DNA from: CAVVIH01 sp963748295
GTDB lineage: Bacteria > Acidobacteriota > Vicinamibacteria > Vicinamibacterales > 2-12-FULL-66-21
Assembly: GCA_963748295.1 (NCBI GenBank)
Contig: CAVVIH010000003.1
Coordinates: forward strand, 62,001-126,000
Direction: 5' to 3'
DNA length: 64,000 nt
Under the pieces are notes generated by a model. That model saw nothing but the letters and a program-made list of their open reading frames with translations, made no database searches and was not told the origin of the DNA. Every line of letters begins with the position of its first letter. Within the stretch, counting starts at the first letter, position 1. Shown here one piece after another: positions 46,911 to 56,244 of this stretch. Position numbers and translations under genes: made by a program.

Positions 46911-48047
46911 TGGACGCGACGAAGATGATGCGCACGCCCGCGTACCGTTCGGCGGCCGTTCTCGCGGCCCTGGCGATCCTGCCGCTGCTGGCGGTCCTGG
47001 CGCGTCCGACCGGCGCGAAGGCTCAGGGAGCCGCCGACGAGTTCAACGACTCGCACTTCCACCTGACGAACTACATCCAGCAGGGGATCGACGCGCGCCA
47101 GTTCCTCCAGATCATGGGCACCCGCGTGCGGCGGTCGACGCTGTTCGGGATTCCGCTCCAGCAGATGTGGTCGCACGCGAATTCCGGCGACTTCGCGCCG
47201 ACCTACTACCTGCAGAGCGACGCGCCGCTCTACTACTACTCCTTCACCGACGCCTACATCGCGAGCATGTATCGCTCGCTGACGCCCGAGCAGCAGGCGC
47301 GCTTCGATCCGATGATCACCGGCTTCAACCCGGCCGACATGTACGGCGTCGATCACATTCGCCGGGTGCTCAAGACGTTCCCCGGCGTGTTCACCGGCAT
47401 CGGCGAGTTCAGCGTTCACAAGGAATTCGTCAGCGCGAAAATCCACGGCGAGACCGCCAGCCTGACGAATCCGGCGCTCGATCGCATCCTCGACTTCGCC
47501 GCCGAAGCCGGGCTCGTCGTCATCCTCCACAACGACATCGACGTGCCGTTCGCCAAGCAGGATGCCGAGCCGGTCTACCTGACGCAGATGAAAGCGCTGC
47601 TCAAGCGCCATCCCAAGACGACGATCATCTGGGCCCACATCGGCCTCGGCCGCATCGTCCACCCCGTCCAGGTCTCCGAGGCAGGCGGCGGTGCGCCATC
47701 CCGCGCAACTGGGGATCGTCGAAGCGATCGTCACCGATCCGGCGTTCGATCACGTGAGCTTCGACATCTCGTGGGATGAAGTCGCGAAGTACGCGATCGC
47801 CTCGCCCGAGTCCATCAAGCGTGTGGCGGCGATGCTCAACAAGTATCCCGACCGGTTCCTCTTCGGCACCGATACGGTCGCCCCCGCCGGGCCGGCTCCG
47901 TACTACGCGGTGTTCGACATGTGGGCGCCCGTCTGGCGGTTGCTGACGCCGGAAGCAAGCCTCAAGGTTCGCAAGGGCAACTACGAGCGGATCTTCGACG
48001 AAGGGCGCCGGAAGGTGCGCGCCTGGGAAGCGGCAAATGTGAAATGA
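46910..48047 (+). CDS. Amidohydrolase-2 family protein, exported (frameshift near 47685)
   Basis: About 378 residues. Signal peptide or membrane anchor to about residue 40. Metal-site motifs of the TIM-barrel amidohydrolase family: DSHFHL, GIGEFSVHKEF, VVILHNDIDVPF, IIWAHIGLGR and FLFGTDTVAP. Substrate unknown; its place between porins and glutaminases suggests a small amide or carboxylic acid. One indel after HPVQVSEA. It overlaps the next frame's first ATG by four bases. Confidence 0.8.
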
Positions 48048-48085
48048 CGCCATCAGACATCGGAATGAAAGCGTGGAGGTCAGAT

Positions 48086-50264
48086 ATGGGTGGACGTGTT
48101 CGGAGTCTCTCGGCCCGGGTGTGCCTGATCGCTCTGGCGGCGCTCGCGTTGCCGATACCATCACACGCGCAGTCGCCCGCCGAAATCCAGCAGGCGGTTG
48201 ATGCCGCATACGCAAAGTACAGGACACTCAAGGAAGGCAAGAACGCCGACTACATTCCGGCCCTGGCCAAGGTCGATCCCAACCTGTACGGAATCGCGGT
48301 GGTCACGACCGACGGCAAGGTCTACACCGCCGGTGACGTGAAGACCGAAGTGTCGATTCAATCGATCTCCAAGGTCTTCACGATGGCTCAGGTCATCCAG
48401 GAGCAGGGGCCGGGATCGGTCGAGAAGCGGATTGGCGTCGATGCGACGGGCGCACGGTTCAACTCGATTATCGCGGTTGAAGGCGTCAGAACCGTCGTCG
48501 GCACCGGGGCGCCGGAGATGAACCCGCTCGTGAACCCGGGCGCGATCTCGGCAACGAGTATGGTGACCGGACCGACCTCGGATGCGGTGTGGCAGAAAAT
48601 CATCGGCTTCCACAACGACGCCTCGGGACGACAGTTGAGCGTCCTGCAGGATGTCTACAAGTCGGAGTCCGACACCAACCAGCGCAACCAGGCGATCGGC
48701 GCGCTGATGCTGGCATACGGCTACATCAAGACCAACTGGCAGCAGGCGGTCGATCTCTACACGCGTCAGTGCTCGATCGGGGTGAACGCGCAGGATCTGG
48801 CGACAATGGCGGCCACGCTGGCCGCGGGCGGAAAGAATCCAGTCACCGGCAAGCTGGTCCTGGACTCGCCAAACGTCCCCAGCGTCCTCGCCGTGATGTC
48901 CACCGCTGGCTTGTATGACGACTCGGGCAAATGGCTGTATCACACCGGGCTTCCAGCCAAGAGCGGGGTCGGCGGCGGCATCATCGCCGTCTCACCGGGC
49001 AAGTTCGGCATCGCCGTCGTGTCGCCGCCGCTCGACGATGCCGGCAATAGCGTGCGCGCACAGCGGGCGATCGCCGACATCTCGAACGCGCTCGGTGGCA
49101 ACCCCTATGCCTCCGCCAGGCAGAGCGCGGCGCCGTCGAAGACGAGTTTCGAGATCTATGGCTTTGCGATGCTCGACATCGGCCACGACTTCAAACAAAT
49201 CGACCCCGATTGGTACGACACCTTGCGGCTGACCAGGCTGCCGAGATTTGAGAACCAGTTCGGTGAGGATCACAACACGTTTGCAGGTGTGCGGCAGAGC
49301 CGTCTCGGCTTCAGGTCGTCGACGCCTACGCCTGCCGGCGAACTCAAGACGATCTTCGAGTTCGAGCTGTTTGGCACCGGCGTGGACTCCGGACAGACCA
49401 CGTTCCGCCTGCGCCATGCCTGGGGAGAGCTCGGCCCTGTCGGGGCCGGTCAGGTACTGGAGTCCCTTTACCGATCCTGATGTGTTCCCGAACTCGCTGG
49501 AATACTGGGGGCCTACCGGCCTTCCGTGGTACCGCAACGTGCAGCTTCGCTACACGCCGTACCAGACCGATCACAGCAACTTCATGATCGCGCTCTTGCG
49601 CCCCGGCGCGAGCGGCGACCAGGGGGTTTATGCCGACCGTATCGAGCTCACCGGCATCCGGCCGCGTTTCCCGCTGCCAGATTTTGCGGCCGCGTACAGT
49701 TACACGGGGGATTGGGGCCACGTCCGCACCGCCGGGATGCTGCGGCGTATCAACTGGGACGACACTCTCGACGACGCGTTCGACCTGTCTGGAGACGCCA
49801 CCGGTTGGGGATGGAACGTCAGCTCGGTTTTCAAGGCCAGCGAAGGCGACGCCCTCCGGATGCAGTTCACCGTGGGCGAAGGCATTCAGAACGAAATGAA
49901 CGACTCACCGGTGGACATCGGCATCGAAAACAACTTCTCGAACCCGATAACGCCGATCGTCGGCAAGCCAATACCGATCGTCGCCCTCAGCATCTTCCTG
50001 GATCACACCTGGAGCGAGCATTACAGCACCGCGATCGGCTACTCATGGCAGGACAACGACAACACCGATGCGCAGGCACCGGACGCGTTCAAGACCGGCC
50101 ACTACGCGCTCGGCAACCTGCTCTACTACCCCGTGCCGAACGTGATGTTCGGCGGCGAGCTGCAGTGGGGCCGTCGCGAGAACTTCTCCGACGGGTTCCA
50201 GAGCGACGGGTTCAAAGTGCAGTTCTCGTTCAAGTACAACTTCTCGTGGAAACTCGGAGGCTAG
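48086..50264 (+). CDS. Periplasmic glutaminase fused to a DcaP-like porin (extra base near 49453)
   Basis: About 725 residues. Start at the ATG 48086 with GGAGG seven bases upstream; ATGs at 48044 and 48065 also exist. Signal peptide to SHAQ. Residues 30-340 are a full serine-dependent glutaminase: SIQSISK (Ser93 and Lys96), NPLVNPGAIS, SESDTNQRNQAIG, YTRQCSIGVNAQDLA, KSGVGGGI. Without any stop the frame runs through SARQSAAPSKTS into FEIYGFAMLDIGHDFKQIDPDW, TFAGVRQSRLGF, TFRLRHAWGELGPVGAGQ and, after removing one G, YWSPFTDPDVFPNSLEYWGP, a DcaP-type outer-membrane porin. The linker is too short to hide a stop and new signal peptide. A free glutaminase follows at 50267. Confidence 0.85.
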
Positions 50265-50266
50265 TG

Positions 50267-51316
50267 ATGACACGGTACAAACGCAGCGTATCGGTTGCCG
50301 CCTGTGCTATCGCCGCGGCTGCGCTGGGCGCGATCACGCTCGTGCACGCCCAGTCGCCAGCAGCAGCGGACGTGCAAAGGGCGGTCGACGCGGCTTACAG
50401 CAAGTTCCGCAACCTCAAGGAAGGCAAGAACGCCGACTACATACCAGCACTGGCGAAGGTCGATCCGAACCTGTTCGGCATCGCCCTCGTCACCGCCGAC
50501 GGAAAGGTCTACACGGCGGGAGACGTGAAGACGGAGGTCTCGATCCAGTCGATCTCGAAAGTCTTCACGATGGCCCAGGTGATTCAGGAGCAGGGGCTCG
50601 ACTCGGTCGAGAAGCGCATCGGCGTCGACGCCACCGGCGCGCGGTTCAATTCGATCATCGCGATCGAGGGCGTCAGGACCGTGGTCGGAACCGGCGCGCC
50701 CGAAATGAACCCGCTGGTGAACCCCGGCGCGATCTCCGCAACCAGCATGGTGACCGGTTCGTCGTCGGACGAGGTGTGGAGGAAGATCATCGGCTTCCAC
50801 AACGACTCGGCCGGGCGTCAGTTGAGCGTGCTCCAGGACGTCTACAAGTCCGAGTCCGACACCAACCAGCGCAACCAGGCAATCGGCGCGCTGATGCTGG
50901 CGTATGGCTACATCAAGACCAACTGGGAGCAGGCCGTCGATCTCTACACGCGGCAGTGCTCGATCGGGGTGAACGCACAGGACCTGGCGACGATGGCCGC
51001 AACGCTGGCGTTCGCGGGCACCAACCCGGTCACCAAGAAGCAGGTGATGGATCCGGCAAAGGTGCCGGGCGTCCTCGCGGTGATGGCCACCGCCGGCCTG
51101 TATGACGACTCCGGCAAGTGGCTCTATGCGACTGGTCTGCCGGCCAAGAGCGGCGTCGGCGGCGGCATCATCGCGGTCTCGCCGGGCAAGTTCGGCATTG
51201 CCGTGGTGTCTCCGCCTCTCGATGACGCCGGCAACAGCGTACGCGCGCAGCGCGCGATCGCCGACATCTCCAACGCGCTCGGCGGCAATCCGTACGCGGC
51301 GAAAAAGGGAAGCTAG
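50267..51316 (+). CDS. glsA: Periplasmic glutaminase
   Basis: 349 residues. Signal peptide to LVHAQ, then the same glutaminase domain as in the fusion, with all catalytic motifs (SIQSISK, NPGAIS, SESDTNQRNQ, SGVGGGI). By my count the two domains differ at roughly 30 of 285 positions, so a recent tandem duplication. It turns glutamine into glutamate and ammonia in the periplasm. It ends GNPYAAKKGS, exactly where the other copy enters the porin linker. Three bases separate it from the fusion stop. Confidence 0.95.
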   Translation: MTRYKRSVSVAACAIAAAALGAITLVHAQSPAAADVQRAVDAAYSKFRNLKEGKNADYIPALAKVDPNLFGIALVTADGKVYTAGDVKTEVSIQSISKVFTMAQVIQEQGLDSVEKRIGVDATGARFNSIIAIEGVRTVVGTGAPEMNPLVNPGAISATSMVTGSSSDEVWRKIIGFHNDSAGRQLSVLQDVYKSESDTNQRNQAIGALMLAYGYIKTNWEQAVDLYTRQCSIGVNAQDLATMAATLAFAGTNPVTKKQVMDPAKVPGVLAVMATAGLYDDSGKWLYATGLPAKSGVGGGIIAVSPGKFGIAVVSPPLDDAGNSVRAQRAIADISNALGGNPYAAKKGS

Positions 51317-51342
51317 CACTCCGACCGGGAGCCAGGCCGCTC

Positions 51343-52375
51343 ATGACGCGTTCCGCACGTGTGGCGCTGGCTCTCCATCTCGCCCTGGCCGTCAGCGCAG
51401 CCGCCTACGCGCAGGGCCGGACCGACGTCGTCACGCTCGCCAACGGCGATCGCATCACCGGCGAGGTAGTCCAGCTCCAGCGCGGCAGGCTCGAGTTCAA
51501 GACGGACGACGCCGGCACGCTCTACCTCGAATGGGACAAGCTCGTGAGCGTGGTCGCGGCGCGGGTGGTCGAAGTCGTGACGTCCGACAACCGCCGGTTC
51601 GTCGGCACGCTCGCGCCGGCGGCAGCTCGATCCCTCTCGGTTGTCACCCCGCAAGGCGCCGTGTCGCTGCAGATGACAGAGGTGACGATCGTCACCCCGG
51701 TGGGGCAGGGCTTCTGGGAGCAGCTCGACGGATCGATCGATGTCGGGTTCAACTACACGCGGTCGAGCGAGGTCGCACAGCTGAACCTGAACTCGGACAC
51801 GGTCTATCGCAGGCCCGCGTCTCGCGCCCGGCTCACCGCGTCGCTCACACGTGACGCAGAAAGAGGACGACGAGGGCCGTGACGATCGAGGATCGATCGA
51901 GGCCTCATATCTGAAGTATCCCTGGCAGAATTGGTTCCTCGCCGGCGCCAGCCGGTTCGAAACGAACGAGAGTCTCGGGCTCGAACTGCGTTCGCAGATC
52001 GCTTTCTCCGTCGGCCCGCGGCTGGTCAACAGCAATCGCGCGCAACTCATGATCGGCGCCGGGCTCGTGTTCAACGACGAGCGCGGCGTCGACGTCGAAG
52101 CGACGCAGAACGTCGAGGCGCTCTTCGTGTTCGCGACCTCGTTCTACACCTACGACCGGCCCAAGACGAACCTCGACATCAGCCTGCAGTACTACCCGAG
52201 TTTGAGCAACACCGGCCGGCAACGCCTGCAGCTCGATGCCGGCGTCAAACGCGAGCTCTGGAAGGATTTCTTCGTCTCGCTGTCCGGCTACAACACCTAC
52301 GACAGCCGTCCGCCGAATCCTGCCGCGGACACGAATGACGTCGGCATCATGCTGTCGATAGGATGGTCTTACTGA
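51343..52375 (+). CDS. DUF481 outer-membrane protein (frameshift near 51855)
   Basis: About 344 residues. Signal peptide to AAYAQG, an N-terminal small beta domain (VVTLANGDRITGEVVQLQRGRLEFKTDDAGTLYLEWDKL), then a barrel with WEQLDGSIDVGFNYTRSSEVAQLNLN and, in the next frame, SYLKYPWQNWFLAGASRFETNESLGLELRS, FATSFYTYDRPKTNLDISLQYYPSL and ending SIGWSY. DUF481 proteins are salt-induced outer-membrane proteins of unknown role. It is 26 bases after glsA, probably the end of the operon from 45384. Confidence 0.85.
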
Positions 52376-52385
52376 GGTTCTTGGA

Positions 52386-52479
52386 TTGCCAGAATTCAAA
52401 ATTGCCAGGATTGCCAAAAATGAGCTTCAATCTGAATTCAATTATGGCAATTTTGGCAATTGTGGCAGTTTTGGCAATC
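52386..52479. repeat. ATTGCCA/TGGCAAT heptamers over the esterase start
   Basis: ATTGCCA occurs three times before 52420 and the reverse complement TGGCAAT four times between 52445 and 52479. The second set encodes most of the esterase signal peptide (MAILAIVAVLAIQ). The two sets can pair as a hairpin over the start codon. Confidence 0.7.
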
Positions 52480-54017
52480 CAAGCGGTCGCACCTGCGACG
52501 CAGGTGAAGACGACCACAGGTCTCGTTCAAGGGTCGGCGACCTCCGACGGAGGGATCCGCATTTTCAAAACCATTCCGTACGCGGCGCCGCCGGTCGGCT
52601 CACGTCGCTGGCAGCCGCCGCAGCCGGCAGCGCCGTGGGATGGGGTTCGCGACGCGACCAGCTTCGGGCCGCGTTGCCTGCAGGGGCAGATCTTCGACGA
52701 CATCGTTTTCAAGGACCTGAGCGAGGACTGCCTGACGCTCAACGTCTGGACGCCGGCGAAAGCGTCGACCGATCGGCTGCCGGTGATGGTCTGGATCCAT
52801 GGCGGCGGATTCCAGGCGGGCGCCGGCGCGGAGCCCCGTCACGATGGCGAAGCGTTCGCAGCCAAGGGCGTCGTGCTGGTCACGATCAACTACCGGCTCG
52901 GAGTGTTCGGCTTCATGGCGCATCCGGAGCTGACGCGCGAGTCGGGGCGCGGCACGTCGGGCAATTACGGCATGCTCGATCAAGTCGCGGCGCTGCGGTG
53001 GGTCAGGGACAACATCGCCGCGTTCGGCGGGAACCCGGGGAACGTGACGATATTCGGCGAATCGGCCGGGTCGTTCGCGGTGAGCGCGCTGATGGCGTCG
53101 CCGCTCGCGCGCGGGCTCTTTCACAAGGCGATCGGCGAGAGCGGCGCCTACTTTTCGGGCTCGTCGGGAACCCTCGCGCCGCGATCGCTGGCGGAGTCCG
53201 AGCAGCACGGCGTGAAGTTCGCCGAGACCGCTGGCGCGGATTCGCTCGCCGCGCTGCGGGCGAAAACAGGCGACGAGGTGCTGAAAGCCGCACTCGGGAT
53301 GCAGTCCCGCTGGTTCGCTCCAACCATCGACAACTATTTCCTCACCGAAGACGTCGCCGCGACATTCGCGGCAGGACGACAGGCGCAGGTCCCGCTGCTC
53401 GCAGGCTGGAACGCCGACGAGGTGCGCGCCGGAGTCGTCTTGCGCAAGGTGAAGCCGACGGCGGAGAGCTTCGTGGCCGACACGCGCAAACGCTTTGGCG
53501 ATCAGGCCGACGCCATCCTGAAGGATACCCCGCGTCAAGTGATGCGGAGGCGCTGGAATCGGCGGCGGCGCTGACGAGCGACCTTTTCATCGGACACGCG
53601 ACATGGAAGTGGATCGAGGCGCACCGCCAGACCGGCCGATCCCCGATCTACCGCTACCTGTTCGATCGAAAGATCCCGGTCCCCGCCGATCAGACGTCGA
53701 ACGGCGTCCCGGCCACGTCGCGGGACATCGGCGCCCGGCACGCCGGCGAGATCGAATACGTGTTCGGCACGCTCGCGCTCTCGCTGCCCAAGGTGCCGTG
53801 GGAGGCAAGCGATCGGCGGCTCTCCGACGCGATGACGACCTACTGGTCGAACTTCGCGCGCGCCGGCGATCCCAATGGCGGAGGGCTGCCCAAGTGGCCG
53901 CGCTACGACCGCGACCAGCGCGTGCTGCACCTCGATGAAACGATACGCGACGCCCCGGACGCCCACCGTGCGCGCTACCAGGCTATCGACGCATACGTTC
54001 AGAAACAGCCAAGGTAA
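52420..54017 (+). CDS. Type-B carboxylesterase (frameshift near 53530)
   Basis: About 532 residues. Signal peptide MSFNLNSIMAILAIVAVLAIQAVA, then QVKTTTGLVQG, IPYAAPPVGSRRW, SEDCLTLNVWTP, oxyanion loop VMVWIHGGGF, nucleophile elbow FGESAGS, and after one indel FARAGDPNGGGLPKW near the C-terminus. The ester substrate is unknown; the family includes secreted lipases and para-nitrobenzyl esterases. It has no enhancer motif upstream and marks the end of the sigma-54 island. Confidence 0.9.
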
Positions 54018-54019
54018 AC

Positions 54020-54070
54020 CAGCTATCAGCTATTAGCTATCAGCTATCAGCTGTCAGCTATCAGCTCTCA
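54020..54070. repeat. Heptanucleotide repeat (AGCTATC)n between convergent genes
   Basis: Six to seven units of AGCTATC with AGCTGTC and AGCTATT variants. The minus-strand methyltransferase runs into it, and its last residues (RADS) and stop are made from the repeat. Confidence 0.8.
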
Positions 54071-54788
54071 GCCTTGCGACGAATACGAGGCGACGCGGTG
54101 GGAGAGTCGCCCTGCCATATCCACGCAGGGTGCGCGTGCGAAAGCCTGCCGCGTCGAGCATCTTCCGAACGTCCTCGCGGCGGAACACACCCACGCGATG
54201 CCGCTCCGCCGTGCGGCGGTAGCCGGGTCCCGCGCGCACGAACGCCGTGATCCGCCTGGTGACGATCCGCCGCCGCACGTCCTCGCTCGACTCCGTCAGC
54301 ACCGCCCAGTTCTCCGACGCGCGCCAGGTCCGATAGGCGAGCGGCCGCTGCGGATTGGCGACGATCGCATCGAAGATCAGGATCCCGCCAGGCTCGAGCG
54401 CCCGCGATGAGCGGCGGATCACGTTTCGCAACAAGGTATCGGGTCGCGAGCCGTGGCTGAGATACGTGATCGATTCTCCGGTCGCGATGATGGCGCGGCA
54501 GCGGGGGAGCGTCGCGGCGCCGGCCCGAGCGACGGTGAACGTTGCGCCTGGCGCCACCCGCCTGGCGATCCGGATCATCGCCGCCGAGGCGTCGACACCG
54601 TGCACGGCATACCCGCGGGACAGCAGGCGGCTTGCGAGAATGCCGCTGCCGCATCCGAGATCGACGATCAGCCCGTCGCGTATGCCCGCGGCTCTCAACA
54701 GCCGCACGACGGCCGTCGCCGCGCCGTCAGCAAGCGCACCGAACCCTTCGTGATGGATGCGGGACAGATCCGGTCCGTACTGCTGCAA
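54054..54788 (-). CDS. SAM-dependent methyltransferase
   Basis: 244 residues from the TTG at 54788, chosen because GGGGAG lies five bases upstream and the region above it is repetitive. An ATG at 54878 would overlap the divergent carbonic anhydrase. Motif I LIVDLGCGSGILASRLLSRG, VHGVDASAAMIRIARR, a motif II-like CRAIIATGESITYLSHG and GGILIFDAIVANP. It is a class I small-molecule methyltransferase, substrate unknown. Confidence 0.8.
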   Translation of the reverse strand: MQQYGPDLSRIHHEGFGALADGAATAVVRLLRAAGIRDGLIVDLGCGSGILASRLLSRGYAVHGVDASAAMIRIARRVAPGATFTVARAGAATLPRCRAIIATGESITYLSHGSRPDTLLRNVIRRSSRALEPGGILIFDAIVANPQRPLAYRTWRASENWAVLTESSEDVRRRIVTRRITAFVRAGPGYRRTAERHRVGVFRREDVRKMLDAAGFRTRTLRGYGRATLPPRRLVFVARLRADS

Positions 54789-54846
54789 ATCAACTCCCCA
54801 ACGCCGAGCAACGCCCAACGCCGAGCGCCCAGCGCCGTGACTCAGA

Positions 54847-54852
54847 TATGAT
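54847..54852 (+). promoter_or_regulatory. -10 box for a leaderless carbonic anhydrase transcript
   Basis: TATGAT ends 8 bases before the GTG at 54861, so transcription should start at or next to the start codon. No ribosome-binding site is present. A -35 box is not clear. Confidence 0.5.
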
Positions 54853-54860
54853 GCACCGTT

Positions 54861-55535
54861 GTGCGCACGCTTCCACATCTGCTGGAGAACAACCGCCAAT
54901 GGGCGAAGCGGACGACCCAGCGCGATCCGATGTTCTTCCAGATCCTTTCTTCGCAGCAGTCGCCGAAATACCTGTGGATCGGCTGCTCGGACAGCCGGGT
55001 GCCGGCGAACGAGATCGTCGGGCTGCTCCCCGGTGAGCTGTTCGTCCACCGCAACGTCGCCAACCTCGTCGTCCACACGGATCTCAACTGCCTCTCCGTG
55101 CTGCAGTTTGCGATTGACGTCCTCAAGGTCGAGGACGTCATCGTCTGCGGACACTACGGCTGCAGCGGTGTGCGCGCGGCGTATCTCGGTTCGTCGCTCG
55201 GCCTGATCGACAACTGGCTGCGCCACGTGCAGGACGTCCGCGATCGTCACGAGGCGATCGTCAGAGAGGCCACGACGGAGACGTCGCGCGTCGATCGGCT
55301 GTGCGAGCTGAGCGTGATCGAGCAGGTGCGCCACGTCTGCCAGACGACGATCGTGGAAAGCGCGTGGCGGCGCGGGCAGTCGCTTGCGGTGCACGGATGG
55401 ATCTACAGCCTCCGAGACGGTCTCCTGCGGGACCTGCACTGCACGACTGCCAGCACCGAAGAGGTATGGGTCTCGAATGTCCATGCGCTCGGTCAGCTGT
55501 CCCGGCACCCCGTCCAGCGGGGCCATTCCGGCTGA
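54861..55535 (+). CDS. can: Beta-class carbonic anhydrase
   Basis: 224 residues from a GTG at 54861. LPHLLENNRQWAKR is the usual start; zinc ligands in IGCSDSRVP (Cys, with the Asp-Arg pair) and CGHYGCSGV (His and Cys). It interconverts CO2 and bicarbonate in the cytoplasm. It is divergent from the methyltransferase and has no sigma-54-type promoter. Confidence 0.95.
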   Translation: MRTLPHLLENNRQWAKRTTQRDPMFFQILSSQQSPKYLWIGCSDSRVPANEIVGLLPGELFVHRNVANLVVHTDLNCLSVLQFAIDVLKVEDVIVCGHYGCSGVRAAYLGSSLGLIDNWLRHVQDVRDRHEAIVREATTETSRVDRLCELSVIEQVRHVCQTTIVESAWRRGQSLAVHGWIYSLRDGLLRDLHCTTASTEEVWVSNVHALGQLSRHPVQRGHSG

Positions 55536-55599
55536 GCGTTTTCCGATCCGCCATTGCTGTCGATCTCCGGCTTTCCCGTTCGACCCATAGTCAGGAACC

Positions 55600-55622
55600 G
55601 GGGGCCAGGGGCCAGGGGCCAG
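55600..55622. repeat. GGGCCAG heptamer repeat
   Basis: Three copies of GGGCCAG in a row, with an inverted relative (CTGGCCCCC) at about 55671-55679. The 168-base gap between carbonic anhydrase and the YCII gene holds nothing else apart from AAGGAG before 55704. Confidence 0.65.
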
Positions 55623-55703
55623 AATGACAGGCCGTGAGTTTCCGATTTTTCCGGTCCCCGGACCCCGGTCGCTGGCCCCCAACGCGTTTAAGGAGCAGAC
55701 AAC

Positions 55704-56129
55704 ATGCGTTTTATCGTGATCGTGAAAGCCACGAAGGAGTCCGAGGCCGGGGAAATGCCGAGCGAACAGCTGCTGCGGGAGATGGGCGACTACAACGAGC
55801 AGCTCGTGAAGGCGGGAATCATGAAGGCGGGCGAAGGGCTTCACCCAAGCTCGAAGGGCAAGCGCGTCCGTTTTTCGGGAAAGCAGCGGACGGTCATCGA
55901 CGGCCCGTTCCCCGAGACCAAGGAACTGATCGCCGGCTACTGGATCTGGGAGACGAAGTCTCTGAACGAAGCGGTCGAGTGGGTGAAGAAATGCCCGAAC
56001 CCGATGCCGGGCGAATCAGAGATCGAAATCCGGCAGATTTTCGAAGCGGAAGACTTCGGCGCGGAGTTCACGCCGGAACTGCGGGAGCAGGAAGAGCGGC
56101 TGCGGAAAGAGATGGAAGCTAAGAAGTAA
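55704..56129 (+). CDS. YCII-related (DGPF) domain protein
   Basis: 141 residues. MRFIVIVKATKESEAGEMPSEQL, LVKAGIMKAGEGLHPS, VIDGPFPETKELIAGYWIWE and ALEWVKKCP-like AVEWVKKCPNPM match the family of small dimeric ferredoxin-like proteins related to YciI, often encoded near ECF sigma factors. The biochemical role is unknown. AAGGAG lies 8 bases before the ATG. Intact. Confidence 0.9.
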   Translation: MRFIVIVKATKESEAGEMPSEQLLREMGDYNEQLVKAGIMKAGEGLHPSSKGKRVRFSGKQRTVIDGPFPETKELIAGYWIWETKSLNEAVEWVKKCPNPMPGESEIEIRQIFEAEDFGAEFTPELREQEERLRKEMEAKK

Positions 56130-56240
56130 CTCCCAACTCCCAAAAAAACCAACTCCCAAAAAAGTCCCAACTCCCAAAAAACTCCCAACTCCCAACTCCC
56201 AGGATTTGGGAGTTGGGAATTGGTTTTCTTGGGAGTTGTT
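56128..56240. repeat. AACTCCC heptamer array with a terminator hairpin
   Basis: About eight AACTCCC units in plus orientation separated by A-runs, then inverted units. The core 56191-56201 pairs perfectly with 56207-56217 around GGATT. It lies between the convergent genes ending at 56129 and 56245 and probably ends both transcripts. Confidence 0.75.
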
Positions 56241-56244
56241 ATCG

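Noticed and set aside
55540..55600. A CTCCGG half-site upstream of the YCII gene as a tenth enhancer site
   Set aside because: No partner half-sites are found at 9 or 10 bases and there is no -24/-12 box nearby.
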